From CANDYO01 sp964627795 (lineage in GTDB: Bacteria > Pseudomonadota > Alphaproteobacteria > Rickettsiales > CANDYO01), in the NCBI GenBank assembly GCA_964627795.1, contig CAZVLF010000007.1, positions 43,738 to 107,737 on the forward strand: a stretch of 64,000 bases of DNA, written 5' to 3'. Within the stretch, counting starts at the first letter, position 1; every line of letters starts with the position of its first letter. The position numbers and the translations under genes were made by a program. This document shows positions 9,047 to 18,182 of the stretch, one piece after another. The notes beneath the pieces are model-generated. The model saw only the letters and a list, made by a program, of their open reading frames with translations, was not told where the DNA came from and did no database searches.

Positions 9047-10171
9047 TTATAATTTTTTTGAAATTAGGTTGCCAACGTGTCTTACAATCTTTTCTGCTAA
9101 TTCTAATTCAAGAATAACAGTAAGAACAACACCAGCCGGTAAACCGCTTAAAGCAATCACTTCATCAATTGCGGTAGGACTAGCGCTTATTAAGTTTATG
9201 ATTTCTAATCTTGCTTGTGTCAACTCTTTTTCTTCAAAAGAAGTAAGATTATTTAATAATTTGTCATCATTAGTTGTAAAAAACGGTAATTGCTGATTAT
9301 GATTACTATCTAGTATAGACATTATGTCTTCAGCATCTTCTAATAAATGAGCTCCATTTTTTAAAAGATAATTATTTCCTTGGTATCTAAGATCAAGAGG
9401 AAAACCTGGAACAACAAATAATTCTCTATTTTGCTCTAAAGCATATCTAGCAGTAATTAGTGAACCTGACTTTAGGCTTGCTTCAATAACTGCTGTAGCT
9501 GTAGATAAGCCAGAAATTATTCTATTACGCTGTGGAAAATTTTGTGATTTTGGTACTGCACCTACTGGAAGTTCAGAAATTATTAAGCCACAATTTTTAA
9601 TCTCTTCATATAGCTCCTTATTTTCAGGCGGATAAATAAAATCAATTCCTCCTGCTAAAACTGCAACAGTCCCTTTTGCCAAAGCTGCTTTATGAGCAGA
9701 TGTGTCAATTCCTCTTGCTAAACCAGATACTATTATATAATCATTTTGACTAAGTTTTTTAGAAAGATTAAATGCAAACCTTAGGCCATTAGCTGAAGCA
9801 TTGCGAGATCCAACTATACTCACTAATTTTTTTGATAATATATTAACATCGCCTAACGTAAATAATATTGGCGGGCAGTCATTCGTATTTTTTAACAAAA
9901 AGGGAAATATTGGATCAAGATATGAAATTAAATTTCCACCAAGCTTAACAATAGATTCTATTTCTTTTTCAGCTGCAGATTGAGGATATAAAGACAAAGG
10001 CTTAGATTTACCACCTCTTAAAGAAAGCTCTTGAACTGCTTCTAGCGCGCTGGAGGAGGAACCGTATAAATTAATTAAATTCCAAAAAGTTTTGGGCCCA
10101 ATATTCTCACTTCTAATCAGTCTTAGTATATTAACACTTTCATAGTAAGAGGGTTGGTTGAGCCCTATCAT
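9047..10171 (-). CDS. dprA: DNA-processing protein DprA
   Basis: DprA binds single-stranded DNA and loads RecA during natural transformation or other ssDNA uptake. It has an N-terminal helix-hairpin-helix-like region (LIRSENIGPKTFWNLINLYG), a Rossmann core with VSIVGSRNASANG and SGLARGIDTSAHKAAL, the LITARYALEQNRELFVVPG segment, and a C-terminal winged-helix module (SPTAIDEVIALSGLPAG). At 374 aa it is full length. It lies 5 bp downstream of rpsT and 4 bp upstream of topA, so the three genes share a transcript. Whether this organism is competent cannot be judged here. Confidence 0.95.
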   Translation of the reverse strand: MIGLNQPSYYESVNILRLIRSENIGPKTFWNLINLYGSSSSALEAVQELSLRGGKSKPLSLYPQSAAEKEIESIVKLGGNLISYLDPIFPFLLKNTNDCPPILFTLGDVNILSKKLVSIVGSRNASANGLRFAFNLSKKLSQNDYIIVSGLARGIDTSAHKAALAKGTVAVLAGGIDFIYPPENKELYEEIKNCGLIISELPVGAVPKSQNFPQRNRIISGLSTATAVIEASLKSGSLITARYALEQNRELFVVPGFPLDLRYQGNNYLLKNGAHLLEDAEDIMSILDSNHNQQLPFFTTNDDKLLNNLTSFEEKELTQARLEIINLISASPTAIDEVIALSGLPAGVVLTVILELELAEKIVRHVGNLISKKL

Positions 10172-10176
10172 CTAGT

Positions 10177-10446
10177 TTAAGCAGCTTCTAAAGCTTTAAC
10201 TTTAAGAGCTAAACGACTAACTTTACGAGCTGCAGTATTTTTCTTCATAATATTATTCTTTGCTCCTCTCATAATTTTAGATTGAGCATCCTTAAACATT
10301 TGTTGAGCAAGATTTAAATCATTTGCAGCAACAGCAGCAAGAACTTTTTTAATTTGGGTTTTAATATCGCTTGAACGAGCTTTGTTTCTTGCGTTATTTT
10401 TAACATTTTGTCTTAGAGCTTTTTTAGCAGAAGCATGGTGTGCCAT
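10177..10446 (-). CDS. rpsT: 30S ribosomal protein S20
   Basis: This small basic helical protein binds 16S rRNA early in 30S assembly. At 89 aa it has the S20 pattern: MAHHASAKKALRQN at the N-terminus, the NNARNKARSSDIKTQIKK helix and the C-terminal helix with GAKNNIMKKNTAARKVSRL. The ATG has an AAGGA-type ribosome site upstream on the minus strand. It heads the rpsT-dprA-topA operon. Confidence 0.97.
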   Translation of the reverse strand: MAHHASAKKALRQNVKNNARNKARSSDIKTQIKKVLAAVAANDLNLAQQMFKDAQSKIMRGAKNNIMKKNTAARKVSRLALKVKALEAA

Positions 10447-10495
10447 ATAAAATCCTTTTTTAATATTTTATAAAACTTTGAAGTATAAAAGAACA

Positions 10496-10523
10496 ACAAT
10501 AATTATTTCATCAAAAATGTCAA
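10496..10523 (-). promoter_or_regulatory. Sigma70-type promoter for the rpsT operon
   Basis: On the minus strand TTGACA (10518-10523) is followed after 16 bp by TATTGT (10496-10501), about 50 bp upstream of the rpsT ATG. The -35 matches consensus fully and the -10 matches four of six positions. Confidence 0.5.
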
Positions 10524-10864
10524 GAAACTATTAACATTAAAAACATATTTCTTCGAAACAATTTGTTAATAACACCCCCTTCTCTTCACTAATATGTAAA
10601 GTTTTATCAAACTATTTATATTAGTTACTATTTTATAGTAGCCCTATTTTATGCCATTACATGATAGACATAATAACTTTAATGAGCTTTTATTGTCTTA
10701 AAATTTGCTATTTTATTAAAATTAACAAAAGCTTTTTTCAATAACTTCACTTAGCTCCCTATTTCCAAAAGCACCCTTTTCTCCTTATTATAAAATTTAT
10801 ACTATTATAATATCAAGATTATCTTAATATCTATCTTTATTTAATAATTCCATCTAAATTATCT

Positions 10865-10965
10865 AACTTATTAACTTGACTATGGTCTAAAATTAAGATA
10901 TTCTTAAGCGAAGTTAACTTATTAACTTAAATGTGATTTAAAATTAAAATACTCCTAATGCAGTT
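10865..10965. repeat. Two imperfect 50-51 bp direct repeats in a 568-bp intergenic region
   Basis: Unit 1 (10865-10915) and unit 2 (10916-10965) both start AACTTATTAACTT and share the blocks TAAAATTAA and the ending GCxAGTT or close to it. A short further echo (AATGTAGATTAAC) follows. The rest of 10524-11014 is low-complexity AT-rich DNA in which I see no gene. The repeats sit just upstream of the gene at 11015 and could be cis-regulatory or simply a slippage product. Confidence 0.5.
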
Positions 10966-11014
10966 AATGTAGATTAACCTTTAAATGTCCTAACTTAAAA
11001 AAATTATATTAAGT

Positions 11015-11470
11015 ATGCCAAGAACTCAACACGAAGTACTTTCAAATAATTATAAAATAATTTTTACTATGTTCAAAAATCTTCTAAAAATTTTTGAAGA
11101 AAACAAAAGTTTTAAACCTAACGATAAAGAAGCTTCAGCATACGCAGCATTTAAAAGTCAATTAGAATCAGAAGAAGAAAAAATTAAATTAACAGATAAT
11201 GAATTAAAATTATTAAATAAAAAAGAGAAGCATGTCCTACCTGAGGATAAAAAAATGTTTTCTGTATATCAAGAACCTGAAACTCAATTAATATTAAAAA
11301 CCGAAGAAAATGCAACTTCTGAGTTTGAAATCATGATTTATGATTATAAAGCATTTAGCAATAACCTGAAGTTGAGAACCACAACGAAACTTCAAAATAA
11401 GATAGAAAAAATCTTAGATCAAATGCATGCTTTACCTATAAAAAGTAGATTAAGATCAATGAATGAATAA
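11015..11470 (+). CDS. Unknown charged helical protein
   Basis: A 151-aa protein rich in Lys and Glu, predicted mostly helical, with a possible coiled coil around EEEKIKLTDNELKLLNKKEKH. There is no signal peptide, membrane segment or recognised domain. No good Shine-Dalgarno site precedes the ATG. It lies 65 bp upstream of the giant ankyrin gene in the same direction and may be co-transcribed with it. Confidence 0.4.
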   Translation: MPRTQHEVLSNNYKIIFTMFKNLLKIFEENKSFKPNDKEASAYAAFKSQLESEEEKIKLTDNELKLLNKKEKHVLPEDKKMFSVYQEPETQLILKTEENATSEFEIMIYDYKAFSNNLKLRTTTKLQNKIEKILDQMHALPIKSRLRSMNE

Positions 11471-11535
11471 GAAAGACAAGAAGAAAGAGAGCTAACAAGA
11501 ATGATGTGTATAATTATATAGTTTGAGGAAATTTT

Positions 11536-14500
11536 ATGTATAATAAAGATGAATTAAAATACTTTATAAAATATATTGCAAGCGAAAAAACTTTTGGATT
11601 ACGTTTAAATAAACTTAAGTTTGATAATTTAATAGAAACTTTAAGTCAAAAAAATGAAAGAAATACTTCAGATTTCCAAAATAAAGAAGTTAGTTTACGT
11701 TTACTCATTCAAGAGATATTTGAATGTGAAAAAGAATTTAAGCTTAGCTCAGACAACATACAGATTCAATTAGTGCTTTTATCTGATGAAGCTGTAGAAT
11801 TTTTTTCATTTTTAAGAAATAATGTCTCTAGCAATCCTATGGCTTCAAACAAGCTAACTTATTTTATTGAGTTTGTTAATGGCGTTCCAGATTCTCTTAA
11901 AATATCATACTGGTATTATCTTATTTATAAAGTAAAAACAAATTTTTTGACATTTATTCTTAACGAACATATTGACTCTAATTCATTATACAATCTTGGA
12001 TTGCTTATAGCGGCTTCGCAAAATAATTCTGAAGCAATTTTAGAATTAGATGCAAAACGCGTAGACTTAAGTCATGTGGACAGAGATGGTAATACTGCTC
12101 TTATATTTGCTGCTCATAATGGACATGCTGATGTTGTTCAATTCTTAACCGACCAAAAGGAAACAGATATAAATCATGAGGATATACATGGTAATACTGC
12201 ACTTACCTATGCTGCAAAAAATGGGCATTTTGAGGTTGTTCGATTATTAGTTACTAAAATAGACCTAAACCATGCGGACAAAAATGTTTGGAATGCTCTT
12301 ATCTATGCTGGTGCAAAGATGTACGATGAGATTACTCAACTATTAATCACCAAAATAGATCTAAATCATACGGACAAAAATGGTATGACTGCACTTACCT
12401 ATGCTATTGCAAGGGGAAGTTTTAATGTTGTTAATCTTTTAATCCAAAAGGGCGCAGATGTAAATCATATGGACAAAAATGGTTTCAATCCTCTTATGCA
12501 TTCCATTGTAAATGGGCGTGTTGAAATTGTTAGATTGTTAACGCAAATTATGAAATTAGATGATAATCTAGAAAATTATCATAATCTTGCATCTATCATG
12601 CATGCTGCCAAAAAAGGAGATTATAAAAACGCTCAAACCTTAATCAAAAAAGGGTTGAATATTAACACAATAAATATAAATGGATTAAATCCTCTTATGA
12701 TTGCTGCTATAAAGGGAAAAATTGAGATAGCTGAATTCATAACTGATTTGGAGGTCGTAAACTTAAATCAGCAAGATAAAGAAGGTATGACAGCTCTTAT
12801 GCATGCTGCTAAAAATGGGCAACATGATTTTGTTGAATTCTTAGTGAATTTTAAGATTATAAATGTTGATCAAGAACATGATGATAGTGATCTTATATCT
12901 ATTATGGATCCTGGTAAATTTGAAATTTTTGTTAGCAGTAAAAATATAATTGATAATCATGCAGAATTAAATCTTAAAAGCAATGAAGGTAAAACTGCCT
13001 TCTTGTATGCTGCTGCAAATGGACATTTTGAGACTGTTAAATTATTAGCAAATATTCAAGGAATAAATGTAAATCTTTTGGATAAAAATGGTTGGAATGT
13101 TCTCATGCATGTTACTAAATTTGGGTATGTTGAGATTGCTCGATTCTTAATCGTGAATAAGATCTTAAATAATCATAACTATGATATTGCTCTTGAATAT
13201 GCCGCTAAAAATGGATATTTTGAGATTGTTCAATTATTCATCTCGAATGGGCTTCTAAATCAACAAAACGTTGATGTAGTTCTTAAGTATGCTACTGAAC
13301 TTGGGAGGGTTGAGATTGTTCAATTATTCATCTCGAATGGGCTTCTAAATCAACAAAACTTTAATGTCGTTCTTAAGTATTATACTGAACTTGGGAGAGT
13401 TGAGATTATTCAATTATTAATCGAAAATGGACTCCCAAGTCAACAAGACCTACATTTCGTTCTTAAGTATGCTACTGAACTTGGGAGGGTTGAGATTGTT
13501 CAATTATTCATCTCGAATGGGCTTCTAAATCAACATAACGTTGATGTCGCTCTTAAGTATGCTACTGAACTTGGGAATCTTGAGATTTTTCAATTATTAG
13601 TCACAAAAGGACTTTTAAATCAACATAACGTTGATGTCGCTCTTAAGTATGCTACTGAACTTGGGAATCTTGAGATTTTTCAATTATTAGTCATAAAAGG
13701 ACTTTTAAATCAACAAAACGCACATGTCGTTCTTAATTATGCTACTGAACTTGAGAATCTTGAGATTTTTCAATTATTAGTCACAAAAGGACTTTTAAAT
13801 CAACAAAACGCACATGTCGTTCTTAATTATGCTACTGAANNNNNNNNNNNNNNNNNNNNNNNNNNNNNNNNNNNNNNNNNNNNNNNNNNNNNNNNNNNNN
13901 NNNNNNNNNNNNNNNNNNNNNNNNNNNNNNNNNNNNNNNCTTGGGAATGTTGAAATTGTTCAATTATTAATCGAAAATGGGCTTCTAAATCAATATAACG
14001 TTAGTTTCATTCTTAAGTATGCTACTGAACTTGGGAATGTTGAGATTTTTCAATTATTAGTCACAAACGGACTTTTAAATCAACAAAACGTACATGTCGT
14101 TCTTAACTATGCTACTAAACGTGGAAATCTTAGGATTGTTCAATTATTAATCGAAAATGGACTCCCAAGTCAACAAGACCTAAATTTCGTTCTTAGGTAT
14201 GCTACTGAACTTGGGAATGTTGATATTGCTCAACTAATGATAGAAAATGGAGCTCTCTATCCACTGAATCCACTAATTGGTAAAACTGCCCTTATGGTTT
14301 CAGCTAAAAATGGGCATCTTAAGTTTGCTCAATTTTTAATCCTCGACCTGCCAAAATTAGAAGCGGCTTATGACAACAGAAATTATATGTTTACTGATTT
14401 TACAATTGCGGTTGCACAGGAAAGGTTTGGAATGGATCCGCTCTTAATCAAAAAAGATTCAAAAGTAAATCAGCAGGACATGCGTGGTAATACTGCTCTT

Positions 14501-15538
14501 ATGATTGCTTCAGAATATGGGCATATTGAAATAGCTCAACTCTTAATCGCTCAAGGAGCAGAAGTAAATCAGAAGGACAAAAATGGTTTCAATGCTCTTA
14601 TGCATGCCATTGTAAATGGACGCGTTGAGATTGTTACATTGTTAACGAAAATTATGGAATTAGATGATAATCTGGAAAATTATCATAATCTTGCATCTAT
14701 CATGCATGCTGCTAAAAAAAGAGATTATAAGAAGGCTCAAATCTTAATCAAAAATGGGTCGAATATTAACACAATAAATATAAACGGATTAAATCTTCTT
14801 ATGATTGCTACGATAAAGGGAAATTTTGAGATTGTTCAATTCTTATCTGAAAATGAGAATGCTCGTTTAATCGATGAGTCAGAAAAGAATGCTCAATCAA
14901 CAGCTAATAGCAATTTACAACTTATTTCTCTTCCGCCAACCAATCCTTCTGTACTAACTTCAAGTTCTTCTTTATTACTTAAAACATCAGAACAAAAAAC
15001 CCAGAGTTTTTCGCAAGACTTTTCTCAATTATCCAGCAAAGCTCTTTTTGCAGGTGGATCATTTATTGAAGATATTACAGTGAAACCATTATTTACATAT
15101 TGCAAAGATAGATTAGATTTTTCAAATCAAGAAGATAAAACTCTTTTTGAGTATTATCAAAAAAATTGGTCTATTTCTAATTTAATTTACAAAGCTGTAA
15201 TTATTGGTGGATCAACATTATTTGCAAGCATAGTTAATGTTCCTCAAATTGGCATAGTTAATAACATCATAATGAATAAATCTTTATTTCAATTTGTAGA
15301 AAAAACTTTTTATAACCAAGATTTAAATTCCCAGATAATTCTAAAAGATGTTGTTATTGCGGCAGGGACTTTTGCTATCCAAGTATATGCTTTCCCTGAA
15401 AAAATTGCTGAGAATCCAGTATTAGCTGGTTTTTTAAGTGGATTAGCTAGCGATTCAATAGAATTAGCTTTAACAGCAACCCATGAAGCTCTTTTAATGG
15501 CAAAATTTCTAGGCGAAATTGCCTCAGGAGAAGTGTAA
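11536..15538 (+). CDS. Giant ankyrin-repeat protein interrupted by an assembly gap
   Basis: ATG follows GAGGAA. An N-terminal helical region of about 165 residues is followed by many ankyrin units (for example GNTALIFAAHNGHADVVQFL). A run of near-identical 30-residue units with the core YATELGRVEIVQLF comes next, then more canonical ankyrins. A C-terminal region of about 220 residues contains a Ser-rich linker and hydrophobic stretches (AVIIGGSTLFASIV; DVVIAAGTFAIQVYAF) that could insert in a membrane. The gap at 13840-13939 puts the two halves in different frames only because 100 Ns is an arbitrary length. Repeat phase shows they join in frame (GAA before, CTT after). Ankyrin proteins of intracellular bacteria often act in the host, but a role here is inference. 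Confidence 0.75.
13171..14260 (+). repeat. Tandem 90-bp repeats coding 30-residue ankyrin units
   Basis: Units begin at 13171, 13261, 13351, 13441, 13531, 13621, 13711 and 13801 (39 bp, cut by the gap), resume with 51 bp at 13940-13990, and continue at 13991, 14081 and 14171. Neighbouring units such as 13531/13621 and 13711/13801 are almost identical at DNA level, indicating recent duplication. The encoded unit is 30 residues rather than the usual 33 of ankyrins. Confidence 0.9.
13840..13939. other. Assembly gap of 100 Ns
   Basis: Exactly 100 undetermined bases lie inside the 90-bp repeat array, a standard placeholder for a gap of unknown length. The 39 bp of a unit before it and the 51 bp after it add to exactly one 90-bp unit, so the real distance is zero or a multiple of 90 bp. 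Confidence 0.95.
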
Positions 15539-15594
15539 CAGCTATAGAAAGTATTAGATTATGTTAAGACTTAATTGCATGAATACAAATTGTA

Positions 15595-15712
15595 GCACTG
15601 GTGGAAAAAGGAGTTGAAGTAGAACATTCGACTATTTTTAGGTGGGTTCAGTATTATGCTCCGAAGATATAGGATAAATTAAAATGGTATTTGAAGACTA
15701 AACTTAAGCTAA
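15595..15712 (+). pseudogene. IS6-family transposase fragment
   Basis: Reading from 15595 gives ALVEKGVEVEHSTIFRWVQ, then YYAPKI, a stop, then DKLKWYLKTKL. This resembles the N-terminal helix-turn-helix region of IS6/IS240-type DDE transposases (RGVxVxHSTIxRWVQxYAP). An in-frame TAG interrupts it, and no DDE catalytic domain follows. It is a dead fragment. Confidence 0.6.
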
Positions 15713-15734
15713 CAAAAAAGTTGATTTTTGATTG

Positions 15735-15786
15735 TTTTGTGGATACGTGAATAACTTTAATAAAAGTTATTCACGTATCCACAAAA
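15735..15786. repeat. Perfect 24-bp inverted repeat with 4-nt loop
   Basis: The left arm 15735-15758 (starting TTTTGTGGATACGTGAATAA) is the exact reverse complement of the right arm 15763-15786, with AATA between. No T-run follows, so it is not a typical terminator. It lies beside the IS6-type fragment and could be two abutting mobile-element ends or a palindromic element. Confidence 0.85.
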
Positions 15787-16341
15787 TTAAAATAATAACT
15801 TAAAATGCGGAGACTATCAGATTACAAGTTTAAACCAAAATTTGTTTTATTATAACTCGTAAAACATCTTGCTAGTGTAAGCCAAGCTTATAAAGTTATA
15901 GGTTATGAGTTGCAAAAAACCAATCATTAAAAACGTTGTTCAAAACCATATAGAGCAAGCTGCAATTGATAATCCTGCTTTAGTACAGTTAAAAGATGGT
16001 CAATTTCACAATAAAAAGTATTATCGTATTCTCCAGCGGAGTTAAGTCCATTTGGTTACGAAACTATCTTGGAACCCTAAAGAAGAAATTAACATCACTA
16101 GTTTAGCTGCTTAACAATCAACTGTCTGTCAGATTAAGTTTAGTTTTTTTATTAAAAAACAATAAAGTTGCTTTAAGAATATTCAAACTGCTTTATAAAT
16201 TACAACAGGCTACTAAAATACATGTCACCACAAATTCTTTTTATAAAATGCTGTTTAAGTAAAACTCTTATAATCAAAACTCTTGCATTCTTATAATTCT
16301 ACTATTAATCTAACTTTATAATCTATTTGTAACGATTAATT
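15787..16341. other. Intergenic region with non-coding or decayed sequence
   Basis: Short protein-like pieces occur, for example one reading NHIEQAAIDNPALVQLKDGQ around 15940-16010, but all are broken by stops and none is recognised. It is probably remnant accessory DNA beside the IS6-type fragment. The last about 100 bp must hold the promoter of the exporter gene at 16342. Confidence 0.4.
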
Positions 16342-16971
16342 ATGGATGCAAATTTAATTTACTTTTTTATATTTAGTATAATCCTCGCTATCACACCTGG
16401 ACCAGACTTATCTTTACTTTCAAGAAATATTCTTTCTTATAACAAAAAAGCTGGAATTTTTACTATGCTTGGTATGTTATTAAGTTTGATTCTTTACTCT
16501 GTTGTGGCTGCTTTTGGTTTATCTATTTTTCTTGTTACCAATAAGATATATTTTTTACTTACTAAATATCTTGGAGCAGGTTACTTAATATATATAGGTA
16601 GTGCATTTGTATATAATCTTCTTTTTAGTTTTAATCATGAAAGCCACACAATTATTAATCAAAAAATAGAGAATATGAATAACCATTTTTGGCAAGGCTT
16701 TTTTACCAATATACTTAATCCTAGAATCTTAGTATTATATTTTTCTATTATTCCAATATTTATTCCTTACGACGATGCTGACTTTTTACCTATAATAAGG
16801 TTAGGTTTAATTAATTTTATTATTGAGACAGCTTGGTTTGGTCTATATATTAGCTTAAACAGCAAATTAAACTCTATTTTTTTAAGCCTAAAAACAAAAA
16901 AAATTACAGAAGGTATTTCTGGAATATTAATGATTATAATAGGTTTAAAAATCCTTCTTTTTATTGAATAG
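16342..16971 (+). CDS. LysE/RhtB-family amino-acid exporter
   Basis: This is a 209-aa inner-membrane protein with about six hydrophobic helices. The family signature at the N-terminus is clear: FSIILAITPGPDLSLLSRN, followed by GxxxxxG helices and YLGAGYLIYIGSAF. The family exports amino acids and related small molecules; the substrate cannot be told from sequence. It is transcribed in the same direction as the following kinase gene, 71 bp away. Confidence 0.85.
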   Translation: MDANLIYFFIFSIILAITPGPDLSLLSRNILSYNKKAGIFTMLGMLLSLILYSVVAAFGLSIFLVTNKIYFLLTKYLGAGYLIYIGSAFVYNLLFSFNHESHTIINQKIENMNNHFWQGFFTNILNPRILVLYFSIIPIFIPYDDADFLPIIRLGLINFIIETAWFGLYISLNSKLNSIFLSLKTKKITEGISGILMIIIGLKILLFIE

Positions 16972-17042
16972 TAATTCTTGATTTTTAAAAAACTTCCTGA
17001 TAACCTAACTCCTCAAGTAGTTTCATTATTTGCGATCTAACA

Positions 17043-18095
17043 ATGAATAAATATCTTAGAATAGTTCTAATCCTTTCTTTATACTCATCTTCAACCCTTG
17101 CATCTAACACTAAAAATTATGATGTAGCTGGAATAGGAAAAGCCATGGTTGACCTTATAACCTTTACTAACGATGCTGAAATGAATCAAATGCTTCTTAA
17201 CATTAAAAAGGGAGATTCTAATAAAGTTAACGAACTTAAAAGCGATGAAATTTACAATAAACTCTCTAATTTAAAAATAATCCCCGGTGGCAGTGAAGCA
17301 AATGTAATTGTTAATATCGCATCTTTAGGAGGTAAAACTTCATTTAATGCAATTTCAGCTAATGATGAACTTGGAAATGCATTTAAGCAAAGCTTGCTGA
17401 AAGAAGGAGTAGATTTTTCTAGTCCATTTACAATAAATAAAAATTTAAGAACTGCACGTTGCTTTACTTTTATAACCCCAGATAAAGATAGAACTTTTAT
17501 AGTATCTGAAAATATTACAAACTTTATCGATGATAGCTATATAAATTATGATAATATTGCTAAAGCTAAAATATTTTACACCGATGCTTCTAACCTCGAT
17601 CATGGTAAAAACAAAAGCAAGATAACTTTTAAAGCAGTAGAAATTGCGAAATCCAATAACACCGAAGTTGCTTTTAACCTTAATAATAATCGCTATGTTG
17701 AAACCTTTCGAGCTGAGATATTAAAACTCTTACCTAAAGTTGATATATTTGTAGGAAGCGAAAAAGAAGCTTTAATCTTATTTAAAACAAAAGACCTTAA
17801 TGAAGCAATAAAGCAATATAAAAAACATAGTAAAATTGTCATAATTACTAGAAGCTCTAAAGGAGCTCTTATAGCTTCTAAAGATGAAACTATTGAAATA
17901 CCCACTCTTGTTTCTCAAAATAAAGCCATAGATTTTAATGGAGCTGGAGACGCTTTTATAGCAGGATTCTTATATGGATACAGCCATGGATACACCTTAA
18001 AAAACGCAGGATTTCTTGGAGCTAGAACCGCTGCTCAAATTATTTATCAAGTTGGCGCCCGCCCAACAACAAGCCTTAAGAAATCGTTGTTATAA
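17043..18095 (+). CDS. PfkB-family sugar/nucleoside kinase with an N-terminal signal peptide
   Basis: This is a ribokinase/adenosine-kinase-type fold. It has PGGSEANVIVNIASLGG near residue 80 (substrate lid), the SEKEA region, and the C-terminal DFNGAGDAFIAGFLYG with catalytic Asp303; the usual DT before GAGD is DFN here. The core resembles adenosine-kinase-like PfkB proteins of alphaproteobacteria. Unusually, the first 20 residues (MNKYLRIVLILSLYSSSTLA) look like a cleavable signal peptide with an A-x-A-like site before SNTKNYDVAG. There is no in-frame Met between it and the domain start that would give a cytosolic form with a complete first strand. The substrate is unknown. Confidence 0.85.
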   Translation: MNKYLRIVLILSLYSSSTLASNTKNYDVAGIGKAMVDLITFTNDAEMNQMLLNIKKGDSNKVNELKSDEIYNKLSNLKIIPGGSEANVIVNIASLGGKTSFNAISANDELGNAFKQSLLKEGVDFSSPFTINKNLRTARCFTFITPDKDRTFIVSENITNFIDDSYINYDNIAKAKIFYTDASNLDHGKNKSKITFKAVEIAKSNNTEVAFNLNNNRYVETFRAEILKLLPKVDIFVGSEKEALILFKTKDLNEAIKQYKKHSKIVIITRSSKGALIASKDETIEIPTLVSQNKAIDFNGAGDAFIAGFLYGYSHGYTLKNAGFLGARTAAQIIYQVGARPTTSLKKSLL

Positions 18096-18182
18096 AAAAT
18101 ATATAATTTATATATAACTTGATATGCAATTTTTCTTAACTTATAATTTAACGATTATAATTTGGTAAGGATATCCTTAATA

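Noticed and set aside
13814..13953. Two separate ankyrin genes ending and starting inside the gap
   Set aside because: The frames across the Ns depend only on the arbitrary 100-N length. Repeat phase supports one gene.
13171..14260. CRISPR array
   Set aside because: The repeats are contiguous 90-bp coding units without spacers and keep an open frame.
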